Shown here: positions 18,568-28,504 of the stretch, piece after piece
How positions within the stretch are numbered: position 1 is the first letter of the stretch
How the letters are laid out: each line of letters opens with the position of its first letter
The notes under the pieces: generated by a model
The model's input: only the letters and a program-made list of their open reading frames with translations
Database searches by the model: none
What the model was told of the DNA's origin: nothing
Translations under genes and position numbers: made by a program
NCBI RefSeq assembly: GCF_900109575.1
Contig: NZ_FOAF01000014.1
Location: 1-64,000, forward strand
Origin: Olivibacter domesticus
GTDB taxonomy: Bacteria; Bacteroidota; Bacteroidia; Sphingobacteriales; Sphingobacteriaceae
Direction: 5' to 3'
Length of the DNA stretch: 64,000 bases

Positions 18568-21453
18568 ATGAACTTAGATATAAATTTTCAAGAGAAATTT
18601 GAGGAGCGTCACATAGCTCCTCAGGGTCAGGATGTACCTGAGATGCTTAAAACAATCGGAATTGAAAGCCATGACCAATTGATTGCTGAAACTATCCCTT
18701 CAAAAATTCGCCTTAAAAGCCCACTTAATCTACCACCAGCACTAAGTGAAGCAGGATATTTGAATAGACTAAAACAGATGGCATCAAAAAATAAGGTTTT
18801 TAAATCTTATATTGGCCAAGGCTACTACGATGTCACCACTCCGGCTGTAATATTGCGCAATGTTTTTGAAAACCCAGGCTGGTATACGCAGTATACACCT
18901 TACCAGGCAGAAATAGCGCAAGGCAGGTTACAGGCATTACTAAATTTCCAAACTGCCATTATTGACCTTACAGGAATGGAAATTGCCAATGCGTCTTTAT
19001 TGGATGAGGCGACAGCGGCCGCTGAGGCTATGTTTATGCAGTACGGCCTTCGTAAAAATAAAGATGCTAACACCTTCTTTGTATCCGAAAATGTTTTTCC
19101 ACAAACATTAGATGTGTTAAAAACACGTTCAGTTTCCTATGGGATTCATTTACTGGTCGGTAATCATGAAACTATCGAACTGAATGATCATATTTTCGGA
19201 GCATTAGTACAATATCCTGCCGGTGATGGAAAGGTAATTGACTACCGTGCCTTCGCTGAGGCATTACATGCCAATGATGCAACATTGAGCGTTGCAGCAG
19301 ATCTCATGAGCTTAGCCTTGCTTACTCCCCCGGGAGAATGGGGAGCGGACGTGGTCATTGGGTCTTCCCAACGTTTTGGCGTTCCCATGGGTTTTGGCGG
19401 CCCACATGCAGCCTTTTTTGCAACTAAAGATGCTTATAAACGTAATATTCCCGGTAGAATCATTGGCGTCACAATTGATTCAGCGGGTAACTACGCTTTA
19501 CGAATGGCGTTGCAAACACGCGAACAACATATAAGAAGAGACAAAGCTTCTTCTAATATCTGCACAGCACAGGCTCTACTAGCTATTATGGCAGGTTTTT
19601 ATGCTACTTATCATGGCCCACAGGGCATACGAGCAATTGCTGGTAGAATTCATGGTTTAACTGTTCTTTTATCTAAGGCTTTAAATCTCTTAGGCTATAA
19701 GCAAGAAAACACCATTTTTTTCGATACACTGACACTCCGTGCTGGCGACCTATGTGATCCTTTACATGCGGAAGCACTCAATAATGAAATGAATTTTCAT
19801 TACGCGGAGAATTCTATAAATATATCTGTTGATGAAACCACTACCTTAGCAGATATTAAAGAAATTGTAAGAGTTTTTGCCAAAGTGAAAGCCAAAACAC
19901 TGGCTGACCTAGACTTTGCATCTTTGGAAAGTAGTTTAACAACAGTAATTCCTAGCAACTTACAACGATCGAGCGCTTATTTAACGCATGAAGTATTCAA
20001 CTCACATCATTCTGAGCATGAAATGTTGCGATATATCAAATCATTGGAGTCAAAAGATCTATCACTTTGCCACTCCATGATACCGCTTGGATCATGTACC
20101 ATGAAATTAAATGCGACTACGGAGATGATTCCGGTTTCTTGGGAAGCCTTCAGTAAACTGCATCCATTTGCACCGACAGATCAAGTAGGTGGGTATATGC
20201 AATTGTTAGATGAGCTGAACCAATGGCTTTCGGCAATTACCGGTTTTGCAAAAATGAGTTTTCAACCAAACTCCGGAGCACAAGGTGAATATGCAGGGTT
20301 GATGGTTATCAGGGCATATCATGAAGACCGAGGAGACCATCATCGAAATGTAGTTCTAATCCCTTCATCTGCTCATGGCACCAACCCAGCCTCCGCATCG
20401 ATGGCAGGGATGAAAGTGGTTATTGTAAACTGTGACGATCGTGGAAATATTGACGTGAATGATCTAAAAGCTAAGGCGGAGGCGAATAAAGCACATTTAA
20501 GCTGTTTAATGGTAACCTACCCATCAACCCATGGTGTATTTGAAGAATCTATTATAGATATCTGCCAGATCATACATGATAATGGAGGGCAGGTTTACAT
20601 GGATGGTGCTAATATGAATGCGCAAGTTGGTCTTACAAGTCCGGCTGTTATTGGTGCAGATGTTTGCCATCTTAATCTGCACAAAACCTTTTGTATTCCT
20701 CATGGAGGAGGTGGACCAGGTATGGGGCCTATTGGTGTGGCTGAGCATCTTGTTCCGTTCTTACCAGGGCATGAGGTGGTAAACATTAATGAAGGCAAAT
20801 CTATTTCAGCCGTTTCTGCAGCCCCGTTTGGCTCAGCTTCCATTCTCATCATTTCCCATGCTTATATAGCGATGATGGGAGCTGATGGATTAAAAAATGC
20901 CACGCAATTTGCTATCTTAAATGCGAACTATATAAAAGCTAGGTTAGAAAACAGCTATAAGGTGCTATATGCAGGCGCCAATGGCCGTTGCGCACATGAA
21001 ATGATCTTAGACTGCAGAAGCTTTAAGAACGTAGGCATAGAAGTAGGTGATATCGCGAAAAGACTTATGGACTATGGCTTTCATGCCCCAACGGTGTCTT
21101 TCCCAGTAGCGGGCACCTTAATGGTTGAACCAACTGAGTCTGAACCAAAAGCAGAGCTTGACCGCTTTTGCGATGCTTTAGTTGCTATCAGGAAGGAAAT
21201 TGAAGCAATTGAAATGGGAGAAACAGATAAAAACAACAATTTGTTGAAACAAGCTCCCCATACATTGGCCGTGATCAGCACGGATATTTGGGATCGTCCC
21301 TATAGCCGACAAGAAGCAGCGTTCCCTCTTTCTTATGTTGCTACTCGTAAATTCTGGCCAGCGGTAGGAAGGGTTAACGATTCTTATGGAGACCGCTCGT
21401 TGGTATGCTCTTGCCCTCCGTTGAGCGAGTATGAGGAAGTAGCGGCTAGTTAG
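18568..21453 (+). CDS. gcvP: Glycine dehydrogenase (decarboxylating), P-protein
   Basis: The 961-residue single-chain P-protein is the PLP-dependent decarboxylase of the glycine cleavage system; it passes the aminomethyl group to the lipoyl H-protein. The family signatures are intact: the N-terminal half has [40 protein letters not shown], and the C-terminal half has [30 protein letters not shown] and the PLP-binding [19 protein letters not shown] with the Schiff-base lysine at about K706. The C-terminus ends with the usual [15 protein letters not shown]. The length matches the fused eukaryote/proteobacteria/Bacteroidota type. gcvT and gcvH are not in the window. A -7 box and leader hairpin precede it, and an inverted repeat follows at 21542-21579. 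Confidence 0.98.
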   Translation: MNLDINFQEKFEERHIAPQGQDVPEMLKTIGIESHDQLIAETIPSKIRLKSPLNLPPALSEAGYLNRLKQMASKNKVFKSYIGQGYYDVTTPAVILRNVFENPGWYTQYTPYQAEIAQGRLQALLNFQTAIIDLTGMEIANASLLDEATAAAEAMFMQYGLRKNKDANTFFVSENVFPQTLDVLKTRSVSYGIHLLVGNHETIELNDHIFGALVQYPAGDGKVIDYRAFAEALHANDATLSVAADLMSLALLTPPGEWGADVVIGSSQRFGVPMGFGGPHAAFFATKDAYKRNIPGRIIGVTIDSAGNYALRMALQTREQHIRRDKASSNICTAQALLAIMAGFYATYHGPQGIRAIAGRIHGLTVLLSKALNLLGYKQENTIFFDTLTLRAGDLCDPLHAEALNNEMNFHYAENSINISVDETTTLADIKEIVRVFAKVKAKTLADLDFASLESSLTTVIPSNLQRSSAYLTHEVFNSHHSEHEMLRYIKSLESKDLSLCHSMIPLGSCTMKLNATTEMIPVSWEAFSKLHPFAPTDQVGGYMQLLDELNQWLSAITGFAKMSFQPNSGAQGEYAGLMVIRAYHEDRGDHHRNVVLIPSSAHGTNPASASMAGMKVVIVNCDDRGNIDVNDLKAKAEANKAHLSCLMVTYPSTHGVFEESIIDICQIIHDNGGQVYMDGANMNAQVGLTSPAVIGADVCHLNLHKTFCIPHGGGGPGMGPIGVAEHLVPFLPGHEVVNINEGKSISAVSAAPFGSASILIISHAYIAMMGADGLKNATQFAILNANYIKARLENSYKVLYAGANGRCAHEMILDCRSFKNVGIEVGDIAKRLMDYGFHAPTVSFPVAGTLMVEPTESEPKAELDRFCDALVAIRKEIEAIEMGETDKNNNLLKQAPHTLAVISTDIWDRPYSRQEAAFPLSYVATRKFWPAVGRVNDSYGDRSLVCSCPPLSEYEEVAAS

Positions 21454-21541
21454 TTAATAGCTATCAGTTAGCAATTATGGTTATTCGTTTGTTGATTACT
21501 CAAAGACATCAACCGATTCATTTAACCTCAAGAAATACACC

Positions 21542-21579
21542 ACTGCCCCCAAAAAGTTAGACACTTCTTTGGGGGCAGT
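21542..21579. terminator. 12-bp inverted repeat between convergent genes, IS-end-like
   Basis: ACTGCCCCCAAA (21542-21553) and TTTGGGGGCAGT (21568-21579) form a 12-bp perfect stem, with an inner AAGT/ACTT pairing in the 14-nt loop. It sits between convergent gcvP and the 436-residue gene and could end transcription from both sides. The left arm plus loop (CCCCCAAAAAGTTAGACA) resembles the terminal repeats of some IS3-family elements, so it may derive from a transposon end; that resemblance is from memory. Confidence 0.6.
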
Positions 21580-21638
21580 ACATTTCAATCACACTTTTTT
21601 ATAATGTCTTTAGCCCTTTGGCTGAATAGAACAATCAT

Positions 21639-22949
21639 TTACACCGTCTTTACAAAACGTTCGTCGTAGTTTTCTATATCCATTATATAATGGTTCTGTA
21701 TTAAGAAGTCAAATAATGGCTTGGCCGCAGTGGATACAGGCATGTTCTCGGTAGTAATGATTTCATTATTTGTCTTATCCAAATATGGATAAGCATATAG
21801 CTTAACATTTTTGCTAAACATTCCGCTTACATAAGCAAGCAATTCGTCTGTATAGGTATCACCATAATTTTTAGAGTTGAAAACATTTCTAAGATTCGAA
21901 ATATTAGTGGATATACCAACATTATTAGGTTTAAATTGTGAAAGAAATCCCGCTAGTTTATGATTCCTCGTAAAATTAGAGACAAGAATATGGTTACCGG
22001 TTGCAGACATCTCTTCTGCCCTTTTTGCAAAGTATTCTAAATCTTCATTACTCAAAACAGGATGATCATCCAATGCATTGGACATCAGCACTTCAATCAT
22101 AACGAGGAGATTATTATCTTTTACACCCAGATTTTTTTTAAATTGATCAACTGCTAGATTAAATAAATCAAAGTTGGGGTTAGATTTCTGTCGATATTTA
22201 GTTCTTAAGATAATTACATCCTTTTTATATAGAAAATCTTTTGCCTGATGCGCATGGCCATGGCGATCAAATATGGCGGCACTGGAAAATCCTTTTGCTA
22301 TCAGATAAAGGTTGATCAACCTTTCGTTGACATTTTTAAATATTGGCCCGTTAAGCTTAACGAAATCAATTTCTACAGACCCGGAAGCTAAGTTATCTGC
22401 CAAGCTTTCAATCATTGTTTGAATATCATGGATGTAGAAATAGGCTGCAAAAACCAGATTCACACCAAGAATACCTAATACTGTTTGTTGTAAGGAGGCA
22501 TCGCTATCCAACAAACGCACATGCATGATAATACTATTTGGATTTCCTCCAACCTCAGACTGAAATTGTAGGCCTATCCAACCATGAGGATCATTGGTTT
22601 TGCTAAAATTCAACGTGGTAACGGTATCGGCAAAAGCGAAAAATCTGCGATTTTGATATTTAGCACCAACTAACCGATCGGTTAAAAGCCTATATTCATG
22701 ATCTAACATTTTTTCCAAACGAGAGCTACTCACATACCTTCCATTTTCTTCTGCTCCATATATAGCATCACTAAATGCCATATCATAGGCACTCATTGTC
22801 TTTGCAATAGTTCCCGAAGCAGCCCCAGCTGTAAAAAAATTACGTGCGACTTCTTGTCCGGCTCCTATCTCGGCAAAAGTGCCATAAATTTGTTCGTTTA
22901 AATTAATTTTTAATGCTTTACGTTTATTTTCCAATATCTCTCTTGCCAT
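21639..22949 (-). CDS. Conserved cytosolic protein of unknown function
   Basis: The 436-residue protein has no signal peptide or clear membrane helix. It opens with a conserved-looking block (INLNEQIYGTFAEIGAGQEVARNFFTAGAASGTIAKTMSAYDM). I recall similar Bacteroidota proteins with this N-terminus carrying unreliable automatic names such as nicotinate-nucleotide adenylyltransferase. No HxGH nucleotidyltransferase motif is visible near the N-terminus, so I do not adopt that name. The middle has alternating hydrophobic strands (NLVFAAYFYIHDIQTMIESL, NLYLIAKGFSSAAIF), consistent with an alpha/beta fold. It stands alone, convergent with gcvP and 107 bp downstream of the NUDIX gene. Confidence 0.7.
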   Translation of the reverse strand: MAREILENKRKALKINLNEQIYGTFAEIGAGQEVARNFFTAGAASGTIAKTMSAYDMAFSDAIYGAEENGRYVSSSRLEKMLDHEYRLLTDRLVGAKYQNRRFFAFADTVTTLNFSKTNDPHGWIGLQFQSEVGGNPNSIIMHVRLLDSDASLQQTVLGILGVNLVFAAYFYIHDIQTMIESLADNLASGSVEIDFVKLNGPIFKNVNERLINLYLIAKGFSSAAIFDRHGHAHQAKDFLYKKDVIILRTKYRQKSNPNFDLFNLAVDQFKKNLGVKDNNLLVMIEVLMSNALDDHPVLSNEDLEYFAKRAEEMSATGNHILVSNFTRNHKLAGFLSQFKPNNVGISTNISNLRNVFNSKNYGDTYTDELLAYVSGMFSKNVKLYAYPYLDKTNNEIITTENMPVSTAAKPLFDFLIQNHYIMDIENYDERFVKTV

Positions 22950-23056
22950 ATGGCAAAGGTAGGGATTTAGTTATGTTTGTGAATTATGAGTTGTGAGTTT
23001 TTTAAAATTAAGCCGCTTCCTAATTCGCCACCAAACCTTAAAGCAAGACAAGTCTA

Positions 23057-23581
23057 TTAACTAAGCGCATAAAAAAGCGCCGCTGCATGGAGTGCCTGGC
23101 CGATTTGATTATCCTTGAGTAATTTTTTTGTTTCTTCTATCGAAACCAATAGTACCTCAATCTCCTCCTGATCATCTAATGCTTGTTCTTTTACTTTTAC
23201 ACCGCCTTTAGCAATAAAAGTAGTGGTAATATTTGTACTTGTCGCCGGATTTGGGTATAAATCGACCAATTTTTCCATACTATCAAATATATACCCTGTT
23301 TCTTCCAGCATTTCTCGTTTGGCAGCAAACAAAGCCTCCTCTCCTTCGTCAATAACACCTCCAGGTATTTCTAAAAACTCTTTACCAGCACCATGTCGAT
23401 ATTGTCTAACTAGTATAATTTCATTTTGCTTTGTAAATGCTACTACATTAACCCAATTGGGATATTCTAAAACATAATATTCGGGTACTATATGACCACT
23501 AGGCATTTCGCATTTATCTCTACGGAGTACAGCCCAAGGAGCCTTCACTAAATACTCCGATGTTAATATTTTCCACTTCAT
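23057..23581 (-). CDS. NUDIX hydrolase (ADP-ribose pyrophosphatase-like)
   Basis: The protein of 174 residues carries an intact NUDIX box, GGVIDEGEEALFAAKREMLEETGYI, fitting GX5EX7REUXEEXGU. The preceding VRQYRHGAGKEFLEIPGG resembles ADP-ribose and nucleoside-diphosphate-sugar hydrolases. I choose the ATG at 23581 (MKWKILTSEYLV): the longer frame starts at 23623, inside the receiver gene, and its extra 14 residues do not fit the family. It lies 13 bp behind the receiver gene and probably shares a transcript with it and rfbD. A substrate linked to nucleotide sugars is possible but unproven. Confidence 0.9.
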   Translation of the reverse strand: MKWKILTSEYLVKAPWAVLRRDKCEMPSGHIVPEYYVLEYPNWVNVVAFTKQNEIILVRQYRHGAGKEFLEIPGGVIDEGEEALFAAKREMLEETGYIFDSMEKLVDLYPNPATSTNITTTFIAKGGVKVKEQALDDQEEIEVLLVSIEETKKLLKDNQIGQALHAAALFYALS

Positions 23582-23594
23582 GTTAATATAAGAT

Positions 23595-23996
23595 TTAGGA
23601 CAGGAGATTCCCTTGAATAACATTCATGATAACTTGTGTCAATTCTTGTTGGCTTGCGTTCTTTTTTACATAACCTTTTGCACCTGCTCGCATAGCTTTT
23701 ATAATGATATCTTGATTTTCCATATCAGTGAGTATGATGATAAAGCAATTCTGAAAATGCTGAAATAGCGTCGGTAAACGTTGCATACTCGTCTTGCCAA
23801 TTATACTAACATCACACAAAACTACTTCAGGGGCAATATTATTTTCGCCTACTGAAGGTTTACTTCTTAAAGAATCTAATTCTAGCACTAAATTAAACGA
23901 AGGTTTGTTATGGTTTATGAGAAGAATTTTTAAAACGTTACGAATAACTTCATTATCACTTATAAGTCCAATTTTTATTGAGTCGAGATTGATCAT
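23595..23996 (-). CDS. Stand-alone response regulator receiver
   Basis: The 133-residue protein is a single CheY-like receiver. Visible residues are D14 (ISDNE), phospho-acceptor D62 (VVLCDVS), T90 (IIILTD) and the K111/K112 pair (GYVKKNAS). The GYVKK and QAIM-like end resembles NarL/FixJ receivers, but there is no output helix-turn-helix. The acidic pocket shows only one clear Asp instead of the usual pair, so magnesium binding may be weak. It sits between rfbD (12-bp gap) and the NUDIX gene (13-bp gap) and is probably co-transcribed with them. No kinase gene is adjacent. Confidence 0.8.
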   Translation of the reverse strand: MINLDSIKIGLISDNEVIRNVLKILLINHNKPSFNLVLELDSLRSKPSVGENNIAPEVVLCDVSIIGKTSMQRLPTLFQHFQNCFIIILTDMENQDIIIKAMRAGAKGYVKKNASQQELTQVIMNVIQGNLLS

Positions 23997-24008
23997 ACGT
24001 CTCTTTTC

Positions 24009-24869
24009 TTACCGACCTAATTCATTTAACCGGATCAAACAAACCTTCAGACTCTCTCGCCAATGAGGGATCGACAATTGAAATTGTTTCTTAATTTTTG
24101 TTTTATCTAACACGGAATAGGCAGGCCTTCTAGCTTTCGTTGGGAAATCAATCGTTTTTATAGGCTTTAAATGAAGCTTTTTATTGCTTAATTCAAAGAT
24201 AGCATGAGCAAAATCATACCAGCTGGCGACTCCTTCGTTACTGTAATGATATAGGCCGTATTTATGATCCGTGTTGTCAATTATTGCTAAGATTGCACTG
24301 GCTAGATCCATTGCATAGGTTGGTGTTCCTACCTGATCTGCTACGATGTTAAGTTCATCCCTATCTTGGGCCAACCTTAGCATCGTTTTAACAAAATTGT
24401 TAGCGTATTCAGAATATAGCCAACTGGTTCGAATAATTATATGCTTGTTCCAAACTTCTTGGATAGCGCGTTCTCCGTCTAATTTTGTTTTGCCATATAT
24501 TCCCGTCGGTTTTGTTACCTCGTCTTCATTCAGCAAACCTGTTATCGTACCTTCAAAAACAAAATCGGTTGAAATGTGGATTATTAACACGTCAAACTGT
24601 CGGCATAGTTCAGCTAATAACGCAGGGCCGGTTGTGTTCAGCGCGGTAGCTACCGCAGCTTCATCCTCGGCCTTATCTACGGCAGTATAAGCCGCGCAAT
24701 TTATGATCACTTCCGGTTTATATTTATTAAACAAGCTTTCTATTTGCTCCTTGTTGCAAATATTTGCTTCGGCAGAAGAGAAAAACACTAAATCATCATT
24801 CTTCGAAACAGACCTTAAACATTGTCCTAATTGTCCTTTGCCCCCAAACACTAATATTTTATTACCCAT
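24009..24869 (-). CDS. rfbD: dTDP-4-dehydrorhamnose reductase
   Basis: The 286-residue protein is an extended short-chain dehydrogenase. It has the N-terminal Rossmann motif GGKGQLGQCL, NCAAYTAVDKAEDE, the active-site Tyr-Lys in GIYGKTKLDGE and the RTSWLYSEYANNFVKTML segment typical of RmlD. It reduces dTDP-4-dehydro-L-rhamnose to dTDP-L-rhamnose with NADPH or NADH. rfbA, rfbB and rfbC are not in the window. It probably supplies rhamnose for surface polysaccharide; a glycosyltransferase at 42231 resembles rhamnosyltransferases. It heads a probable operon with the receiver and NUDIX genes. Confidence 0.93.
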   Translation of the reverse strand: MGNKILVFGGKGQLGQCLRSVSKNDDLVFFSSAEANICNKEQIESLFNKYKPEVIINCAAYTAVDKAEDEAAVATALNTTGPALLAELCRQFDVLIIHISTDFVFEGTITGLLNEDEVTKPTGIYGKTKLDGERAIQEVWNKHIIIRTSWLYSEYANNFVKTMLRLAQDRDELNIVADQVGTPTYAMDLASAILAIIDNTDHKYGLYHYSNEGVASWYDFAHAIFELSNKKLHLKPIKTIDFPTKARRPAYSVLDKTKIKKQFQLSIPHWRESLKVCLIRLNELGR

Positions 24870-25037
24870 TTAACATTTTATATATTGAGTTGAAATTTTC
24901 ATATTACTCTTAAGTCTTATTTCGCTTAACACATTACTTAATGTTTTGTGTGATATTGACACACCAAGTTATGCTATAGTAACAAAAGGTAAATAATTTT
25001 GCCAATAACAAATTCGAATACCTAATTAAACCAATCG

Positions 25038-25994
25038 CTATTTAGTCATTTTAACAGGTTGAATAAAACCGTCTTTATCAAAAAGCATTTTATCTATACA
25101 GGTAACACGATGATGCGCACTGGTTTCACCGAGAGGTCTTCTATGATACACAATATACCATTCGTCATTACCTTTTCCTTGAATAACCGAATGATGGCCA
25201 GCACCCGTTGCAATTGCAGGATCCTGCTGTAAAATGGTGCCGATCCTTTCAAAAGGGCCAAATGGAGAATCAGCTATTGCGTATGCAACTTTATAGTCGG
25301 GCCCCGTCCATCCTCCCTCTGACCACATAAAATAATATTTGCCGTTTCTAACAAACATAAAAGGGCCTTCAACATAATCTTTAGGAGTGACTTCCTTATA
25401 TAGCTTACCATCCTCAAAGGGTTCCAAGCCTGTAAAATCTTTTTTCAGTTTAACCAGATTACAATGCCCCCAACCACCATAATACATATAATAGGCTCCA
25501 TCTTTATCTTTAAAAACAAATTGATCAATAGGTTGAGCACCATTTACAATTTCATTTATCAGGGGTTTCCCCAATAAATCTTTATATGGGCCTTCTGGTT
25601 TATCGGCAACAGCTACGCCAATTCCACCGACCTCACCTTCGTGAACATCGTTTGCTCCAAAAAAAAGATAATATTTTTCATCTTTTTTTAAAACAGCAGG
25701 GGCCCACATAGCTTTTTTTGCCCACTTAACACTGCTCGTGTCAATAATACGCGCATGTTTTGTCCAGGTTTTTAGATCTTTTGAAGAAAATGCATCCATA
25801 AAAATCTGTTCTTCATAGGGGGCTGAATAGGTTGGAAAAATCCAGTACTCATCCCCGTACCTTATGCCTTCAGGATCTGCATACCAACCCGCAACAATTG
25901 GGTTATGTTGTGCAAAGCTTGTTGATAGATTGAAATATATACTCAGAAACAATACCGTAGTCAGACCGTAGAATTTTAATTTTTTAATTTTCAT
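25038..25994 (-). CDS. Secreted glycoside hydrolase family 43 enzyme
   Basis: The 318-residue protein has a signal peptide (LTTVLFLSIYFNLSTSFAQ) and a single five-bladed propeller domain. The three GH43 acids can be placed: Asp in WYADPEG (base), Asp in PIDQFVF (pKa modulator) and Glu in YVEGPFMF (acid). The conserved GAGHHSV histidine segment is present. GH43 enzymes remove arabinose or xylose from plant polysaccharides; some act on galactans. No SusCD or other hydrolase is next to it, so it works outside a recognisable PUL. An 11-bp inverted repeat lies just upstream (26029-26073). Exact substrate is not readable. Confidence 0.88.
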   Translation of the reverse strand: MKIKKLKFYGLTTVLFLSIYFNLSTSFAQHNPIVAGWYADPEGIRYGDEYWIFPTYSAPYEEQIFMDAFSSKDLKTWTKHARIIDTSSVKWAKKAMWAPAVLKKDEKYYLFFGANDVHEGEVGGIGVAVADKPEGPYKDLLGKPLINEIVNGAQPIDQFVFKDKDGAYYMYYGGWGHCNLVKLKKDFTGLEPFEDGKLYKEVTPKDYVEGPFMFVRNGKYYFMWSEGGWTGPDYKVAYAIADSPFGPFERIGTILQQDPAIATGAGHHSVIQGKGNDEWYIVYHRRPLGETSAHHRVTCIDKMLFDKDGFIQPVKMTK

Positions 25995-26440
25995 CAGTAT
26001 AAATTGTTTTTAAAATGGCTATGAAGCTATCATGAGCAATATTCGTTACTGTTTTTGAGCGCTTGCTCATGATGGTGTTTCATTTAAAACGATTAGTAGA
26101 ATGGATAATTATTTATCGAAAGCAATAGAGACTGTAAATATAATGGTTTATAGCCTAATTTTTAAGGTTTGCTGCTAGGTATTTATTACAGGTTGTTGTA
26201 CGGTCAATTATCTACTTTCATTTACAGCGAAACTCATATAGCAAACAGGGTGCTTTATGGAAGCATATAGTTTGTTTTCCGATCATTGCAACAGTTAATA
26301 GGTTAAGTCAATTGATTAATTCCTTTTCGCATGTAAAGACATATCAGGTCATTAATTTACGTATCTTCACAATTTTCAACAAGCATCATCGGTCTCAATT
26401 AAAAATAATGTAGAATTACAAAAAAATACTATTTTAGAGA
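25995..26440. other. 446-bp divergent intergenic region
   Basis: No gene was recognised between the divergent GH43 and EEP-family genes. An inverted repeat of 11-bp arms lies at 26029-26073. A TATCTTCA at 26362-26369 is a weak match to the -7 pattern for the plus-strand gene. Confidence 0.5.
26029..26073. promoter_or_regulatory. 11-bp inverted repeat upstream of GH43
   Basis: ATCATGAGCAA (26029-26039) and TTGCTCATGAT (26063-26073) are perfect inverted copies 23 nt apart, 35-79 nt upstream of the GH43 ATG. It could be an operator for a dimeric regulator or a leader hairpin. Confidence 0.4.
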
Positions 26441-27487
26441 ATGTATTTGTTTATTAATATTCTGGCTATTTTGCTAATTTGTTCCACGCTGTTACCGCTT
26501 GTAAGACATGATTATTGGACATTTAGAGTCTTTGACTATCCGCGTTTACAAAAGTTAACACTATCTGTGATCTGTTTTATTTTATTACTTGTATTCTTTA
26601 AGGTGGATTCTGTATTCCATTGGATTTTAACGATTACAATCTTCTTCGCCATCATTTATCTTTCATCGCAGGTTTTTCCTTTCACACCATTTGCTAGAAA
26701 GCAGGTACTTACCGCTGGTATTGATAATCCAAACAGTTGCATCAGTCTTATGATTGCCAATGTGTATGAAGATAATACAAATACAAAAGGCTGTCTGAAA
26801 GAAATTAAAAAAGCACAGCCAGATGTATTATTATTATTAGAAACGAACAAACGTTGGGACGAGTCGACAAGGGGTTTGGAGAAAGAATATCCTCATCACA
26901 TCAGGGTTCCACTAGAAAATACGTATGGGATGTTGCTATATTCTAAATTTCAACTTTTCGATTGGGAGATAAAATATATGGTTGAAGATGATATTCCATC
27001 AATTCATTGCCAAATACTTTTAAATAATGGTAAGAAAATACAGTTGTATGCTGTTCATCCCACTCCCCCTGTTCCTAATGAAAACCCTCGTTCTACAGAA
27101 CGAGATAAAGAATTATTACTTATAGCTGATTTAGCCAGAGCATCGACAATTCCTGTTATAGTTATTGGAGATTTAAATGATGTGGCTTGGAGCTATACTA
27201 CAGAATTATTCTTAAAAATGAGCGGCTTGCTTGACCCAAGAAGAGGCAGAGGTTTTTTTAACACCTTTCATGCCCATTATCCTTTTATGCGTTTTCCTTT
27301 AGACCATGCTTTTTTTTCGACAGATTTTAAATTGAAGGAAATGAAAAGGCTTTCCAATTTCAATTCGGATCATTTCCCAATTTTTATAAATTTACAATAT
27401 GAAATTACTGCTTCCGAGGAACAATCTTCCTTGGAAGTGGACATCGAAGACGTACAAGCGGCAGCGGAAAAAAAACAAACAGCATAG
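26441..27487 (+). CDS. Membrane-anchored endonuclease/exonuclease/phosphatase family protein
   Basis: The 348-residue protein begins with three hydrophobic segments (residues about 3-22, 40-56 and 58-78). An EEP-fold catalytic domain follows. Motifs are QPDVLLLLETNKRW (metal-binding Glu), YAVHPTPPVP, the IGDLNDVAW Asp-Asn motif and the C-terminal SNFNSDHFPI Asp-His. This is the arrangement of membrane-linked EEP proteins whose substrates may be nucleic acid, phospholipid or phosphoinositide. The tail is acidic and low-complexity. CorA follows after 114 bp on the same strand and may be co-transcribed. The real substrate is unknown. Confidence 0.85.
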   Translation: MYLFINILAILLICSTLLPLVRHDYWTFRVFDYPRLQKLTLSVICFILLLVFFKVDSVFHWILTITIFFAIIYLSSQVFPFTPFARKQVLTAGIDNPNSCISLMIANVYEDNTNTKGCLKEIKKAQPDVLLLLETNKRWDESTRGLEKEYPHHIRVPLENTYGMLLYSKFQLFDWEIKYMVEDDIPSIHCQILLNNGKKIQLYAVHPTPPVPNENPRSTERDKELLLIADLARASTIPVIVIGDLNDVAWSYTTELFLKMSGLLDPRRGRGFFNTFHAHYPFMRFPLDHAFFSTDFKLKEMKRLSNFNSDHFPIFINLQYEITASEEQSSLEVDIEDVQAAAEKKQTA

Positions 27488-27601
27488 CATTAAAGTGTTG
27501 CATGTTATTGGACATAGCATATAATCGAACATTTTAAAGATTCTGCCTGCTGCTCAATTTGAATAGATTATTTGCTGCTCGACCATCTTAAATAGATCTA
27601 A

Positions 27602-28504
27602 ATGGAAAGAATATTTGCCTCAAAAACATCACAAGGGTTTGATTGGATTGATTTGACAGATCCTACAACAGAAGAAATACAGGCAATTGCCAAACAATTC
27701 TCATTACATGAAACATCAATTAAAGACTGCATGCAACCCGATCATTTGCCAAAATATGAGACTGTTGATAATTATACCTTTATTATATTTAGGGTATTTA
27801 CTAAACAAGCCATAAGCGAGGCTGATACCATACAAGAACTAACAAATAAAATAGCCTTATTTTTCACATCAGAATATATGATTACCGTTCACAGATCGGA
27901 GCAGCCCTTAATAGATGAAGTAAAGGCAAAAGCGATCGATGAGATAGGCTGCAAAGACACGCTGTGCTTGCTTAATAGACTTATTAGAGCTGCATTACTT
28001 ACCTTTGAAGAACCGAGCATGAAGCTTTCCAAATCGTTAGATTATTTTGAAGAGAACGTTTTTTTAAAACAACGAAAAGCCCCAATTTTGAGAGGCTTAT
28101 ATTATGTAAAAAGAAAAGTAGATGTTATGAGAAGGCTTCTTATCTTATCGTATGAAATAATTGATAAAATAGATACTCCTAAACAACGTAATATCTATAC
28201 GCGCGATTTACGCGATTTATATATACGTATGCAAAATATTTACGATAATTTATCTGAAAACACAGCACAATTACTTTCAGCTTATTTTTCTATTGCCTCT
28301 CATCGCACCAATGAGATTATGCGTGTACTTACCATTTTCTCTGTTTTCTTCATGCCTTTGACATTCGTGGTGGGGGTATATGGCATGAATTTTCATTTTA
28401 TGCCAGAGCTAGATTGGTATTTTGGATATCCATTAATCATGCTCGTAATGGCTATTATAACCTTGGCTATTTATGCCTGGTTCAAGAAAAAGGGGTGGTT
28501 ATAG
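27602..28504 (+). CDS. corA: CorA-family magnesium/divalent cation transporter
   Basis: The 300-residue protein has the CorA layout: a large N-terminal cytoplasmic alpha/beta domain, a long helix and two C-terminal membrane helices (about residues 240-260 and 272-292). The signature YGMNF is at about residues 260-264 between the helices, and a lysine-rich end (FKKKGWL) follows. CorA pentamers conduct Mg2+ inward, sometimes Co2+ or Ni2+. The 3' end overlaps the convergent ketoacyl-ACP synthase gene by 6 bp. Confidence 0.92.
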   Translation: MERIFASKTSQGFDWIDLTDPTTEEIQAIAKQFSLHETSIKDCMQPDHLPKYETVDNYTFIIFRVFTKQAISEADTIQELTNKIALFFTSEYMITVHRSEQPLIDEVKAKAIDEIGCKDTLCLLNRLIRAALLTFEEPSMKLSKSLDYFEENVFLKQRKAPILRGLYYVKRKVDVMRRLLILSYEIIDKIDTPKQRNIYTRDLRDLYIRMQNIYDNLSENTAQLLSAYFSIASHRTNEIMRVLTIFSVFFMPLTFVVGVYGMNFHFMPELDWYFGYPLIMLVMAIITLAIYAWFKKKGWL

